A stretch of 64,000 nucleotides of DNA. It comes from Ditylenchus dipsaci (taxonomy: Eukaryota; Nematoda; Chromadorea; Rhabditida; Anguinidae). Under the pieces are notes generated by a model. The model ran no database searches and was not told where the DNA came from. It saw nothing but the letters and a program-made list of their open reading frames with translations. Shown piece after piece: positions 1-11,719 of this stretch. The stretch is taken from the NCBI GenBank assembly GCA_004194705.1, contig SADC01000464.1, forward strand, positions 1-64,000. Direction: 5' to 3'. The first letter of the stretch is position 1, and every line of letters starts with the position of its first letter. The position numbers were made by a program, and so were the translations under genes.

Positions 1-1119
1 ATGTGACTTATAATCACTTTCGCTAGGCAGCCTCTTACATGAAGTTGACGTGCTCCGACAGTTATGTTACAAGGGCCTAGCCATACTGTCTTGAAATGGA
101 GCACGAAGGCACATAGAAAAGGTAATACAATACGCGAAATACACTACGCAAGTATGTGCACGGGCATTACTTTTACAGACTCTAGTAAAAATTGTCTTCA
201 TATATAAACCGTGATAGATTATGCAAATAACGGCTCGGGAGGACCGGCCCGTGCACTTGCCTAACACTACGACCACATACAATGCCAAAGTCGTAGCCCA
301 CGTAGACAAAAATAATCGTATGTGGGCTAATTCATGGATTTTAGGCTACATTCACTGATTTACTTTGTAAGGCTATGTGCAGTCGTCAGTGAGATTAAAA
401 ATAGGGTTACCTGACCAGAGAATCGAGAAAAAATCAAAGACCAGCATCTAGCGCCTGTCCAAGTAATTCTTAGCCTTTGAGGTATTGTTCAGTCCAATGT
501 GTACCATATGAGTCCTCCAACTAGCACTGGCTCGATAGGAAGTTGTGAAGCGCACGTCACTGAGGTCGAAAATTCGATAGCAGCTTCCCTTCTATAATAA
601 CCAGCGTAAAAAATTATGGAAAAAAATTTTAATTGGCAACTAACCACATTTTTACAAAAAAAAGCTTAATTTCATGACCGACTCAAGAAAGCAAAGTAGC
701 GCCGCAGAGAAAGCCCCATCAGATCTCGTCCAATCCGCATGAGCGCTCTCTCGCAAACAACCTAAACAGGAGGAACAAAAGAAAAGAAAAAGACGGCAAA
801 TAGATAAAACTTATCTAATGAGGTTCGAGGCAAAAACTTGGCTTCTTCTTTTAATAATCTGAAGCAAAAAAGACATAAAATAAGATATAGCCACTATAAT
901 TCAACTAGCTATACACAAAAACCAAATGGGCGACCACAAAGTAACAGCGAGTCGGCGGACCCGACCGAAAATTCAATTGAGAAGTCAAAAATGACTGCCG
1001 AAAAAAATGTTTGCATTTGAAAACATTTTGCGCAAATTTTGTCATAATTATTTTGATTTTTTTATGTCCCCGGAATTCAAAAATCAACAATTGCCGTTGC
1101 ACTAGGAAAGCATGCTCCT
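1..1119. repeat. Right part of a TTAA-family dispersed element
   Basis: Bases about 780-1119 match, in the same orientation, the last bases of the window (63760-64000) and, inverted, 60430-60790. Bases 1-120 match 62570-62690 in inverted orientation. The element ends in CATGCTCC followed by TTAA at 1120-1123, mirrored by TTAA and AGGAGTATGC at 60426-60439. Short reading frames here recur in all copies and are repeat sequence, not genes. I see no gene in 120-780. Confidence 0.7.
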
Positions 1120-1268
1120 TTAAAGTAATAGAAAACGCGATCCAACACACTAACCGACAACCCCCTTCTTTCAAAAATTTTTCTTACTTCTGCTAACAAG
1201 AATGATGTGTCACATAAACGAATAGATAGATTCTCAAGATGACCTTTCTCTTGTCCAGGACTCTTATT

Positions 1269-2148
1269 CTATCCAGTCTTTTGAGCTGATTGCTGAGCCA
1301 ATCCAAGCCTAAAAATATTAAAGTCACAATCGAGCTCAAGCGAGCAAAATATCAAAGCACCTTCATAGAGACCATCCCCAGATGTGGCACAAGTGGCTTG
1401 AATGAACCAATTTCGACTGCGCATGGTCTGGAGGCCAAGCTTGTCTGTCACTTCAGCAGCACTCATAGCATTAGGCAAATCCTAAAAAAATTGATATTGG
1501 CACAATGAGAGAGAAATAGATAGGCCTGTTTGTTGGCAAACACAAGGACAACAGCATCTCTTAACTCGTCTTCTGATAGCATCCGCATAAGTTCGTCTCG
1601 GGCTTCTCCAATGCGTTCACGTCGTTGCTGTCCACACGAAGATAAGGCCCAAAACAAAAGATTTCAAACTCTAGCATGAAAAATAAGGAGATACCTTGCG
1701 TGTTTTGGAAGTAGTATCGCCAGAGAGGTCTGAAAGAGAGGACTGCTTAAATTGATTCAAATTAAAGTGGTTTCTTAATGACCTGATTTTGTCTTGACCG
1801 CCGACGTCCCACCTAATAATGGATCAAAATGGAATTTCATACAATGTTTTAAACAGCTTACACAGTGAAAGAGATTTCTTGTAGTCCACAGTTTCCACGT
1901 TGAAGCCTGAAATAAGCAATTAAGACAAGGCGAACTATGAGCAGAAATTCATTACCAATGGTCGAATAGTAGTCACAATTTCGCCGAGTTTGAGTCTAAA
2001 AAATGATGAAGATAGAAACGATAAAACTGTAGGTGAAAAACCACTTGTAGAGAATTGTCGTCTTGCCCGCTGCATCAAGCCCAACCATGAGAATACGCAC
2101 TTGCTTTCTGCCAAAATTCGACTGAACAACTCGAGATCGTCAGCCCAT
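1269..2148 (-). CDS. arf-1: ADP-ribosylation factor (Arf) small GTPase
   Basis: Arf GTPases recruit coats and lipid-modifying enzymes at Golgi membranes. Eight exons on the minus strand can be read: 2045-2148, 1956-1995, 1862-1906, 1783-1812, 1695-1729, 1526-1648, 1361-1481 and 1269-1308. They give an N-terminal MG (myristoylation), the P-loop GLDAAGKT, switch region [24 protein letters not shown], and [11 protein letters not shown] then LDWLSNQL. Length fits the usual 180 residues. Introns are 44-53 bp. Several one-base indels break the frame (after ATGGG, in IFG, in VVDSNDRE, near the stop) although the residues are near-perfect, so sequence error is likelier than decay. The exon 6 donor reads GC, or has lost a T. 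Without the last indel the frame would run on to about 1193. The class I (ARF1-type) assignment rests on the middle of the protein. Confidence 0.92.
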
Positions 2149-2639
2149 TTCTACGATAGATTTTTCGCTAAATTAAGAAAGTTGGCGATCGAAATGTCAA
2201 AGTAGACCATGGCCAGAAATTCTGGCCCAGAATAGATGATTGCAATAAAAAGTGCCATGGCAAATTTGAGTTCAAATTGACCTTTAAAATTTTGAGCAGT
2301 GCAAGCGAAACGAATCCAAACGAGTTCATTGTGTTAACAAGATCGCCCATCATCTGCGGTTAGCACAAAACGCCAAAGATAAATTTATAATGCAAAATTT
2401 CTGTAATACGAAAACGAAATTTAAAGAAAATGGTAGGTGAAGTTAGTGTGACCCAAGTGTGATACTGTGATTTTCGAAAACACTGCTGCAGCATAGGGTT
2501 GACGGCGGTCGCGGTGCGGTCTTTGTTTTGAAGGCTGTGTTAACCAATTTTTTGATTAGTTTTTTAGATTCTGTTTTACCGTTCTATTCAGCATGAAAAA
2601 AGAGGCGCGTCTTTAGAATAATGACGACCACTCCATAAA

Positions 2640-2880
2640 TTGTTTCAGTGATTAAAATGCTTTGCGCAACAAAAAAAGATTTTTTTTCGACCACTCCAAA
2701 AAACTTTTTTTGGTTGCGCCAAAGCATTTTAATCACTGAAAAAAAATCACTGAATCACTTAATAAAATATTACTAAAAGTGCCTCTAAATATTGAATTTG
2801 AAAAGTAGCTTAGTCTATCCACGGATAATTTTCCGAACTCTATATTTAGAGGCACTTTTAGTAATATTTTAAGTTTGGTA
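2640..2880. repeat. Two adjacent hairpin repeats
   Basis: The first inverted repeat, about 2643-2750, has arms containing CAGTGATTAAAATGCTTTG. The second, 2757-2873, has arms containing ACTAAAAGTGCCTCTAAATA. They look like small MITEs or stem-loops. Around them (2370-2640 and 2880-3740) I see no convincing gene. Confidence 0.6.
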
Positions 2881-3749
2881 AAGCCGAAAATACTTTTGAA
2901 ACTACCAAAAGTTCCTTATAATCTAGGCTACAAACCAAGTGAAACATTATCACAATCAGCTCAAACCTGTACGATAAATTTGATTTTTAGCCTCACAGGT
3001 CCAAAAAATATCCGCAGCTGCGGATATTTTTTTGCATTTAGTGCTAGCTCTGGTTACCGATGAGCGATTTAGATTATTGTAATAAAATCTGAAGATAAAA
3101 CTTGTCTGTTTTTGTTTGCAAAAAACTACTATTCAAAAAGTGGACTGAACTCCGAGATATTCCACTTTTAGCCACGGAAGTTGTTACTACGATTGTTACT
3201 ACGGCCCCTGGTATTGCCACTTGTACCCTTGGGTACATTACCATTTCAGCCCACTCATCACAACTTATTTCATCTCAACTTTTTAAATTTGAACCCGGTT
3301 TTATGCGAAGCCTTAGGCGTAAAGCAGGCCAGCGTATGTTAGGACGAGCTCAAGTATTTTTTCTAGCTTAATTAATAACTCAGTTTAGTCTGGATTGTGG
3401 TTTTCAGTTGGGAAAAGTGAATTGGGATGAAATGAGATATTGAATCTGTGAATCTAGTTTTTAGGCATACTCATTCAGGAATTACTCATTCAAATCAGGC
3501 ACCCTCATTGGCACAGCCGTTTTGTTAGTAAAGTTGCTGTTTTGGTATTTTAAACCATGTTCAGCGTTAGATTTTGGGTGAGAAATAATGGTTTTAAATT
3601 AATTTTTACCAAATCCAATATTTGGATTGTGGAGCTTGATGCCCTTTTAAAGTGGATACCTGATGGTTTGCATAGTATCCCTGAGGTTAACATATCCTTT
3701 TCGCACTATTTGAAAAATTCAAAGATCACTATGAAATAAGGGCGCTCAA

Positions 3750-4300
3750 TAGGGTACAAGCCGTTTGATCGCCAGAAATTTGATCGCTGACAAATTTGTT
3801 CGCCACAAAATTGATCGACACAAATTTTATCTCTCACAAATTTGATCGCCAGTCAAATTTGATCGCTCACAAAATTGATCGCTAGCATATCAAGGCTAGT
3901 TTTCAGATCTTAATTTTTATAAATTTCTTAAAGTTTGGCACCAAATCTTAGCCCTGAATGCCAACTACATTTTGGCACTGAAACGTTTTAGAAAAACTGA
4001 AAAAATTCAGATCTAAACTTCAAAAAGCGCTTACTTGGTGATATCCGACACGTTTTTTTTATCACCGAGTAAGCGCTTTTTGAAGTTTAGATCTTATTTT
4101 TTTTTAGTTTTTCTAGAACTTTTAGTGCCAAAATGTAGCTGACATTCAGGCTACCATTTGGTGCCAAAACTTTGAAAAATGTATAAAAATTAAATTTGAA
4201 ACTAGCCTTGATATGCTGGCGATTAATTTGTGGCGATCAATTTTGTGCGATCAAATTTGTCGGCGATCAAATTTCTGGCGATCAAACGGCTTGTACCCCT
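3750..4300. mobile_element. Foldback element with TTTGATCGC word arms
   Basis: The termini are inverted: AGGGTACAAGCCGTTTGATC at the left and its complement at the right. Each arm repeats a word close to AAATTTGATCGCCA several times. The centre (4008-4096) is a strong hairpin with arms containing AAAAAGCGCTTACT. The flanks share CTCAA(A)T, a possible but imperfect target duplication. hAT-like by its ends; the class is uncertain. Confidence 0.6.
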
Positions 4301-4309
4301 CAAATGAGT

Positions 4310-5030
4310 TTCGCCCAAATGAGTACGAACCGTTATATGTTACTTTTTTTGCCGATTTCTTAAATTAAAAAATTATAAGTATAAAAAGTATAAAAAAAGA
4401 TCAGGAAAAAAAATTATTTTCTGATTTGTTTCATACTTTCAATGTTTGTATCATATTTTGTATTATTTTTTGTATCATATTTTGTGAGCATTTTATGGCG
4501 AATGGTACGTCATTAGAAACTAGCATCTTGGCGCTACCTAATAGTGTTAGCACTTTAGAAAAATTATAAAAACATTTGCTTCTTTGACTAAAAGAAGAAA
4601 ATTATTACGAAAACGCGAACTCTAACTCGATGAACGTGAACAAGCCATTAAAGTTTTGATTCTGCTACCGATGTTCCAAACCAGAGCCATAATCGGCAAA
4701 AAACATTGGAACATTATCTTAAAAGATAGAATAAAAAATACTTGGACACTATATATCTAATTTTACCGTAATCCAGTGGTCACTAATGTCTTTGACCAGT
4801 TTATCAACGACATAAATTGCAGGTATACAATCGCCGCAAGCAGTGCAAAAGATGAATAAGCTAGTGCTCAAGTCTCAAACCTTAGGTCATTCCAACACCA
4901 TCCGCAATCTGCACCCAGCCAACAACTCGGCCAGTCCACAGCCAAACAGCCACAAATAAGAAGGGTACCTTCAATGAATTCTGCTGAATTACCTCCACTA
5001 GGTTGCTTACTATAAATAAAAAAACCGACG
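4310..5030. other. No feature recognised
   Basis: AT-rich sequence with no splice-supported reading frame, clear repeat boundary or RNA gene that I can see. Confidence 0.4.
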
Positions 5031-5430
5031 CTAGTAGCGAATACCCCCCCCCCCCCGATTTTTCACTTTTTTTACTTTAGTAAAAAGTACCCAAATATAT
5101 GTCCCAGACCCCGGAAAATGTGCGCAAACTCTTCATTAGTCACAACTTCCGTACGCTGGCCTACCCCCAAGCTAAGGCTAAGCCTAAACTTGTTGTTTGC
5201 AAGGGTAGTTACAGCAATTTTTAAAGTCGGATGCTTGGGGGGGGTATTCGCTACTAGCGCCAAAAAACCACTTGTACTCATAATTAGACAGTGAGATAAA
5301 TTTTTTATAAATACCCACTATTTTTGTTACCGTATTTCTCTAATAGAAGGCCCCCCCATTCTCCAATATGGGGACCCCCTAAATGTTTATTGAAAAATAA
5401 AAGGCTCCCATCCAATATGAGACCCCATAG
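5031..5430. repeat. C/G-run inverted repeat and CCGTATTTCTC repeat
   Basis: Bases 5031-5270 form an inverted repeat with ends GCTAGTAGCGAATACCCCC and its complement next to C or G homopolymers. The interior carries a word also found near 3310, 24990-25110 and 40920 (GTAGGCCAGCGTA). From 5330 follows ACCGTATTTCTCTAATAGAAG with short C-rich inverted pieces, a motif that recurs elsewhere in the window. Confidence 0.55.
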
Positions 5431-5456
5431 AGGGTCATTTTACATACAGTCAAACC

Positions 5457-5864
5457 TCGATATAACGACACCCCAAAAGTTCGTTGCCACTTAGGATCCG
5501 ACACTTTTTTTAACCTAGTTTTTGAATGTTTTTGCCAGTTCTGTTTTTACAGTCTGGTCCCAAATATCGTGAGGATTCCGATTTGCCGATCGTTTTTGAA
5601 AGAGAACAAATTTTGGGTTAAAAAAGTGAAAACTGGATATGACGACACCTGTTTTCAAAAAGAGGTGTCGTCGTATCGAGTTTTCACTTTTAACCCAAAA
5701 TTTGTTCTCTTTTCAAAAAACGATCGGCAAAATCGGAATTCTCACGATATTTGGGACCAGACTGTAAAACAGAACTGGCAAAAACATTCAAAAACTGAAT
5801 TTAAAAAATGTCGGACCCTACTCGGGAACGAACTTTGGGGTGTCGTCATATCGAGGTTTGACTT
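5457..5864. mobile_element. pogo/Tigger-like non-autonomous element
   Basis: The ends are CAGTCAAACCTCGATATAAC and its complement, the well-known terminal motif of pogo/Tigger (Tc1/mariner superfamily) elements, with TA at both flanks. The body is one long inverted repeat, arms about 190 bp, with the centre near 5650 reading GACGACACC / GGTGTCGTC. There is no transposase. Related end sequence occurs near 22315-22390 and 24124-24182. Confidence 0.8.
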
Positions 5865-5869
5865 TACAC

Positions 5870-6470
5870 TTTGCAAAAAAGTGTGAAAAAACAAGGTTTG
5901 TTTACTGACCACATGGCCGCGTTGACACGCCGTACGGCGTGTCAAACAAGTCAAGACCAAATCGACATCTTCGTATAGAGACAAATGCGTTTAAAAAACA
6001 TTTAAATTTCAATTTTTTTTGTTTTTGAGCATTTTCTGTTTCAGTCATAACCTTGCTTAGGTAGGCTGTGTTCGACTTTTTTCGATACCATTGGAAAGCT
6101 CTAAGTTTGCACTTTTGATTTGATAAAAAATCAAACTCTGCTAGAAATGTAAGCAGTTAAAAAATTACATGTTCAAATTCATCGTTTTGGTAGAGTTAGG
6201 TTTCTAACTTAAAATGTTATTTCTCGAAAACTCTCTACTAAAATTTTTTTGTCTGGCATGATCGCGGTGGGGTTCACTCAGCTTTCTGATGCACATAACA
6301 GTTTTTCCAAAAGTGCAGTTCTCATAGAGTAAGTGCACGATTTAGCGAAAAAAATGTTCCATGTATTTCAGTAGGTTTGGGCTGAAACTCAGTTATGATT
6401 TTCTTAAACCCTGCGTTGATAGTCTTGTTGGATACCCACTTTTGTGTATTTTCAAACAGTTTTTCATGCT
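5870..6470. other. No feature recognised
   Basis: AT-rich spacer. No gene, hairpin or repeat boundary that I can support. Confidence 0.4.
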
Positions 6471-6477
6471 GATCTTA

Positions 6478-7290
6478 AGGGCAAAGCTTTCCCTTACTGC
6501 AGAAAGACTTTTTCTTGCTCCAAGGATTTTGCTGCAAAAAAGACCCTTCGTGCTGCAAAAATACTTTTTTGCTGCAAATATGGTTTTGCTTCACATGCCT
6601 CTTCGCAACATTTCACTAGAAATATCAATTATCATACATATTTGCGGTCAATTCGTGCCCATCAATGCGTCCACGTCAATTCGTGCATTCGCAAATTCGT
6701 CACACGTCAATTCTTCCACAGTCAATTAATCACACTCTCGACCTAGGTGGTCCTTTATTCTCCAGGTGGGGTCCGGCTGGACAACTTGAGTACTGCCTGA
6801 AAATTTCGCGACAAAAAAAAACTTTTCAAATACACTAACATCCTCATGGCACTGTTCTATGGCATATAATTGTTTTTATGCTTAATCTGAATGATTTCCT
6901 AATTTTAAGGTCGACTACCTCGAAGTGGGCACTTTTCATAAATAACCAAGGTATTGAGCCTCTCGTTTGCCAAAACAGGATTTTGGTCTCAAACTGTTTC
7001 AGCACACAATTTTGGGTTGAATAGCATGGTTTTTCGTTCCTAAGAAATGAGAAAAATTGTGGAAAATTGACCGCAAAATATGCATAATAATTAATATTTC
7101 CAGTGAAAAATGTTGCGAAGAGATTTGTGAACAAAAGAATATTTGCAGCAAAAAAAATATTTTTGCAGAAAAATAAAGTCTTTTTGCAGCAAAAAAGTCT
7201 TTTTTGGAGCACGAAGAGTCTTTTGCAGCAGACAAAATTAGCAGCAAAAAAAGTATTTTTGCGCAAAAAAAGTAAGGAAAAGCTTTGCCC
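6478..7290. repeat. Foldback element with GCTGCAAAAA word arms
   Basis: Outer inverted ends read GGGCAAAGCTTTCC at 6480 and its complement near 7285. Each arm carries iterated TTTTTGCTGCAAAAA words, then a conserved block beginning TTCACTAGAAATATCAA. The left arm then has GTCAATTCGTCCAC words. The region between has no recognisable gene. Relatives lie at 10760-11160, with a matching end at 12785, and at 24010-24060. Confidence 0.65.
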
Positions 7291-7523
7291 GATCTGAATC
7301 TGAAAAAAGATTTTCACAAAAAAAGATTTTTAAATCCTTTAGTTGCAGTAAAAAAGCTTGCCTGTTTGGATCTCTTAACTGTAAAATTTCAGCTTATGAG
7401 AAGAAGCCAGCTCATTAACTAGCACCGAAAGAGGCCTATTAACTAAATTGATGGATTTCTCAATGAATGATCTACGTTACTTTTACTAAATGCCTTAATG
7501 CCTTAATATCTTCTTTCTTTTAA

Positions 7524-7749
7524 AGGACCATTGCCGTCTACGCCACGGTGTCCCGCCAATTGAAAAAATTTCCTATTCATTGAACTTCTGTACGAATTTT
7601 TCAACTTGGTTTCTAACAAAACTATACCTAAAATTTAATTCTAGGCATTGTTTTGTTAGAAACCAAGTTCAAAAATCCATACAGAAGTTCAATGATTAGG
7701 CACAAAATTTGAATTTGTGGGGACAATTGAAAACAGGTGGCAATGGCCC
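7524..7749. mobile_element. TTAA-flanked palindromic MITE
   Basis: TTAA lies at 7520-7523 and 7750-7753. The ends are AGGACCATTGCC and GGCAATGGCCC. The body is a palindrome with arms containing CAACTTGGTTTCTAACAAAA. The same core occurs at 27195-27418, 27423-27647, 42319-42566 and 55380-55560. TTAA target choice is the hallmark of piggyBac-type insertion; no transposase is present. Confidence 0.75.
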
Positions 7750-8740
7750 TTAAATACATGTACTGTAAATTATAGCCGCGAATTGTTCAACATGTAAGAT
7801 TGCTCAACAAGTTCTTTGAACTTGTTGTTGTTCCAACAAATATCTAATTACAAATTTAAAAACAAGTCCTCATGTGGATGGTCTCTTTATACTCGATCAT
7901 TGCCTTCAATCGCTCCACCAGGTTCATGAACCCTTGCACGAAAAAACCAAAAGATCTGGTCAAAGAATTGCACAAAAAATTTCTTCACGAATGGTTGCTC
8001 GTATAAAGCCTGCAGACTCAAACATGTTTTAATAACTGATTGGTTTCACCCCCTCTTCAGTTTCGGACTATCTAAGGTAATCTTCAAATATCCGTTCACT
8101 GAAAATTTAATTGGAAATTTGAGACAACTTCTTGAACAATATGATAATTTTGTTCGCGTCAGATTTACTTTTTGAATCAAAATGAAAATATTAGATTTTC
8201 ATTCTTTTGCTCTAAAATAGAGCGATCAATAAAAACCAATCAAATATAGGTAAATCAGATAGAAAATAAGCAAAAAACGCAGAGATGTGTAAATTTAGGA
8301 TGTAAATTATAGCTGCGAAAATATGTATATATTTTTTTGCTGCTCAAGCCACTTTCTATTCTCAACAGCATTGTGTAGTTACAATAAATATGTAATTTTT
8401 TATGTCTCTCCTTCTTTGCTTGAAACTTTTTTTGTTGGCAATCTCTTGGCAATTGTTTGTTGCGAAATGTAAATCACGAAATTATTTTATCTGTTGTACA
8501 CTAATGTTACACACTCCTTTGAACGCACTTAATAATATGCTGCTACTACTTCTATGCAATTTATAAGCAATGTTTTGTGACTTTACTTTTTAATTGTATA
8601 TTTAAAAGTACAAAGATAGATAACTATATATTTCACTAACAAACTAAAAATAAAGGCAGTGAAGCAGGGGCAGTTAAGCAAAAAAAAATTAGAATTTTCA
8701 AAAGCACATTTTTCAAAAAGGTGCATTTCAATTATTTTAC
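7750..8740. other. No feature recognised
   Basis: AT-rich sequence without a supported gene or repeat boundary. Confidence 0.4.
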
Positions 8741-8749
8741 AGAAATAGG

Positions 8750-10340
8750 GTAATTTAACAAGAGAACAGCTGACCGAGACAAGCGGGCGACCTGGTGCAG
8801 AATTTCACGCTGATCATTTTGTGTATAGGAGTGTGGGTTTTGGACGTCATGAAGTGACATAATAACCGCTTTTAAATTCAAGAGCGTTTCAAAAAGTTGA
8901 AGAATCTTCCGATTGGCAGACACCACAAATCTCTAAACTGTATGTATGCATTTAATACATCAAAAGAGTCACTAGGAACTGCTCTTCAAATGAGTACAGG
9001 TGAGCTGCAATGTGTCTGCAAAAACTTGGGCTACAGCATCAAAAGCACAAATCCACCAATTTCTGACCAGGTAAATTTACACTCAAAGCTGTTCGAAAGC
9101 GTGTCATAGCTGTTATAACTGCTCAGTGCTTGGTCAATTCTTGTAGAGTAATTCAAGAGCTACAAGATGAGCGAAAAATCTGCACAAAAATATGACCAAA
9201 AGCCACTCAGAAATTTCACGAGAATGGATAAAATCAGGTGTTTTCCTGGCAGTGGAATTTGAAGGGTATCTGTTTGGCTTATTTATGGTTGACTTCTTCA
9301 AATTTTTTTGGTTTCAAATATACTAAAATGTTCAGCAGGGAAACGCTACAAAACCGGTACAAAGACTTACAAGACAGGAAGCAAATATCACGATATTCAA
9401 GCCAAAACTATTTGACCTCAAAACCATGCCAAAACCAGCACCTTTTTGACGAAAATTCAGGTGGTTATGGCTTGGTTCGTAATTTTCTCAAAATTTCATA
9501 GCATTCTGAGAAAATAAAAATATAACGTGATAGAGCATCAAAACTTTGGATAGTCTTTTCATTCTCATTTTTAAAAAATTGTATCGATGTCAGGCCTCTT
9601 GAAATGAAGCCAGAATCGTCCATCCATGACAGGCTGCCAGGCCACTTCTTCAATGGTTTTTGGCATGGTTTTGAGGTCAAATAGTTTTGGCTTGAATATC
9701 GTGATATTTGCTTCCTGTCTTGTAAGTCTTTGTACCGGTTTGTAGCGTTTCCTGCTGAACATTTTAGTATATTTGAAACCAAAAAATTTGAAGAAAGTCA
9801 ACCATAAATAAGCCAAACCAGATACCCTTCAAATTCCACTGCCAGGAAACACCTGATTTTATCCATTCTCGTGAAATTTCTGAGTGGCTTTTGGTCAATT
9901 TTTTGTGCAGATTTTTCGCTCATCTTGTAGCTCTTGAATTACTCTACAAGAATTGACCAAGCACTGAGCAGTTATACACAGCTATGACACGCTTTCGAAC
10001 AGCTTTGAGTGTAAATTTACCTGGTCAGAAATTGTGGATTTGTGCTTTTGATGCTGGTAGCCCAAGTTTTTTGCAGACACATTGCAGCTCACCTGTACTC
10101 ATTTGAAAGAGCAGTTCCTAGTGACTCTTTTGATGTATTAAATGCATACATACAGTTTAGAGATTTGTGGTGTCTGCCAATCGGAAGATTCTTCAACTTT
10201 CTTGAAACGCTCTGAATTTAAAAGCGTTATTATGTCACTTCATGACGTCCAAACACCACACTCTATACACAAAAATGATCAGCGTGAAATTCTGCACCAG
10301 GTCGCCCGCTTGTCTCGGTCAGCTGTTCTCGTGTTAAAAA
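8750..10340. repeat. Large palindrome, arms about 700 bp
   Basis: The left arm (about 8750-9437) is repeated inverted at about 9655-10340, with a spacer near 220 bp. The arms are almost identical and differ mainly by one-base indels. They carry mirrored reading frames with a shared segment (QREILHQVARLSRSAV) that I do not recognise; a decayed transposase is possible but unproven. Confidence 0.75.
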
Positions 10341-10349
10341 TGGCTGTAA

Positions 10350-10755
10350 GGTGAAACACCCCTTAAATTATGTGTTTACCCCCTTAAATTATGTGTTTAC
10401 CCCCTCAAAGTTTTAAAACCCATTTTCTCGGTGTTTACTTTTCAATTTTGTTATTTTTTGCATTAGCATGTAGCCTTAAATCTCTAGTTTCCAACAAGCC
10501 ATGAACTGGCTCAATGCAATTTAAAAAAATTGGAAAAACAAATGGTTTTTAGAAACAAAGACGTAGTTTCATAAAAATGAATTTTTATCAACTTTTTTAG
10601 CACATCGAGCCAGTCATAGCTCGTTAGACACTAGAGATTAGGGCTACATGCTAATGCGAAAAATAAGAAAAAATTAAAAAGTAAACACAGAGAACAATGA
10701 GTTTTAAAAATTTGAGGGGGTAAACACATAATTTAAGGCGGTAAACACATAATCT
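10350..10755. repeat. Foldback element with TTATGTGTTTACCCC ends
   Basis: The ends are two tandem copies of CCTTAAATTATGTGTTTACC at the left and the complement at the right. An inner inverted repeat surrounds AGCCAGTTCATGGC-like sequence. No coding content. Confidence 0.7.
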
Positions 10756-10759
10756 GAAA

Positions 10760-11160
10760 ATTTTTGCTGCAAAAATGCTCTCAAAGAACTTTTTTTTTGC
10801 TGCTAATTTTTTTTGCTGCAAAAAGGCCTTTTTGCTGCTAAAATACTTTTTTGCTACTAAAGGACTTTTTTTGCTCCCAAAAGACATTTTTTTGCTGCTA
10901 ATTTTGTCTGCTGCAAAAAGACTTCTTTTTTCTGCAGAAAATATTTTTTTTGCTGCTAAAATACTTTTTTTGCTGCAAATATCGTTTTACTTCACATGCC
11001 TCTTCGCAGCATTTTTCACTAGAAATATCAACTATTATACATATTTGCGGTCAATTCGTCCACAGTCAATACGTCACGGTCAATTCGTGCATTCGCCAAT
11101 TCGTCCACACGTCAATTTGTCCACAGGTCAATCAATCAATCAATCACACTTTTAAAACCT
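10760..11160. repeat. GCTGCAAAAA word array with GTCAATTCGTCC words
   Basis: Iterated TTTTTGCTGC words run to about 10985. They are followed by the block shared with 6590-6720 and then 11050-11140, an irregular array of GTCAATTCGTCCAC. This looks like the left arm of an element whose other end (GGAAAGCTTTGCCC) lies at 12785. Confidence 0.55.
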
Positions 11161-11680
11161 AGGTAGTCTCTTATTGTCCAGGTGGGGTCCGGCTGAAGAA
11201 CTTAAGTACTGCCTGAAAAAACCAAAACTGACTTTTCATATACACTAAAGTACTCGAGGCACTCTTCTAGGCATGATATAATTATTTATATGCTCAATCT
11301 GAATGATTCCCTTAATTTTAAGGTCGACTACCTGGTAATTATGCATTCAGGAGCAAAAATTAAATAAAAATTAAATAAAAACTTTAAATAAAAAAAATAA
11401 CAAAATAAACATATAAAACTTGCGTAAAAACAATGACTTAGGAGATGTTTAAACACTTGTCTCAAATTATTATAAAATGCTCCGGAGAAGGCATGTGAAG
11501 TGCATAAGTGCGACTACCTTAAAGTGGGTACTGTTTTTCATTAATAACCCACGATATTGAAATTCTAGTTAGTCAAAACAGGATTTTGGTTTCAACAAAC
11601 TGTTTTCAGCACACAATTTTGGGATTAATCAATTCAAAATATTCAATTCAATTCACAATTCAAAAAAGTATTTAGCAGAA
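11160..11680. repeat. Diverged copy of the 6740-7050 spacer
   Basis: Phrases such as CCAGGTGGGGTCCGGCTG and CTTAATTTTAAGGTCGACTACC are shared with 6740-7030, so this is element interior, not a gene. Confidence 0.5.
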
Positions 11681-11719
11681 AAAAAATGTCTTTTGGGAGA
11701 AAAAAGAAGTCTTTTTGCA

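Noticed and set aside
838..1196. Reading frames repeated at 838, 905 and again near 60430 and 63585
   Set aside because: They are the same dispersed terminal repeat in three places, open on both strands, with no domain.
2168..2353. Possible hydrophobic minus-strand exon upstream of the Arf gene
   Set aside because: One frame gives a membrane-like stretch (AMALFIAIIYSGPEF), but no family, no paired exon and no clear splice sites were found.
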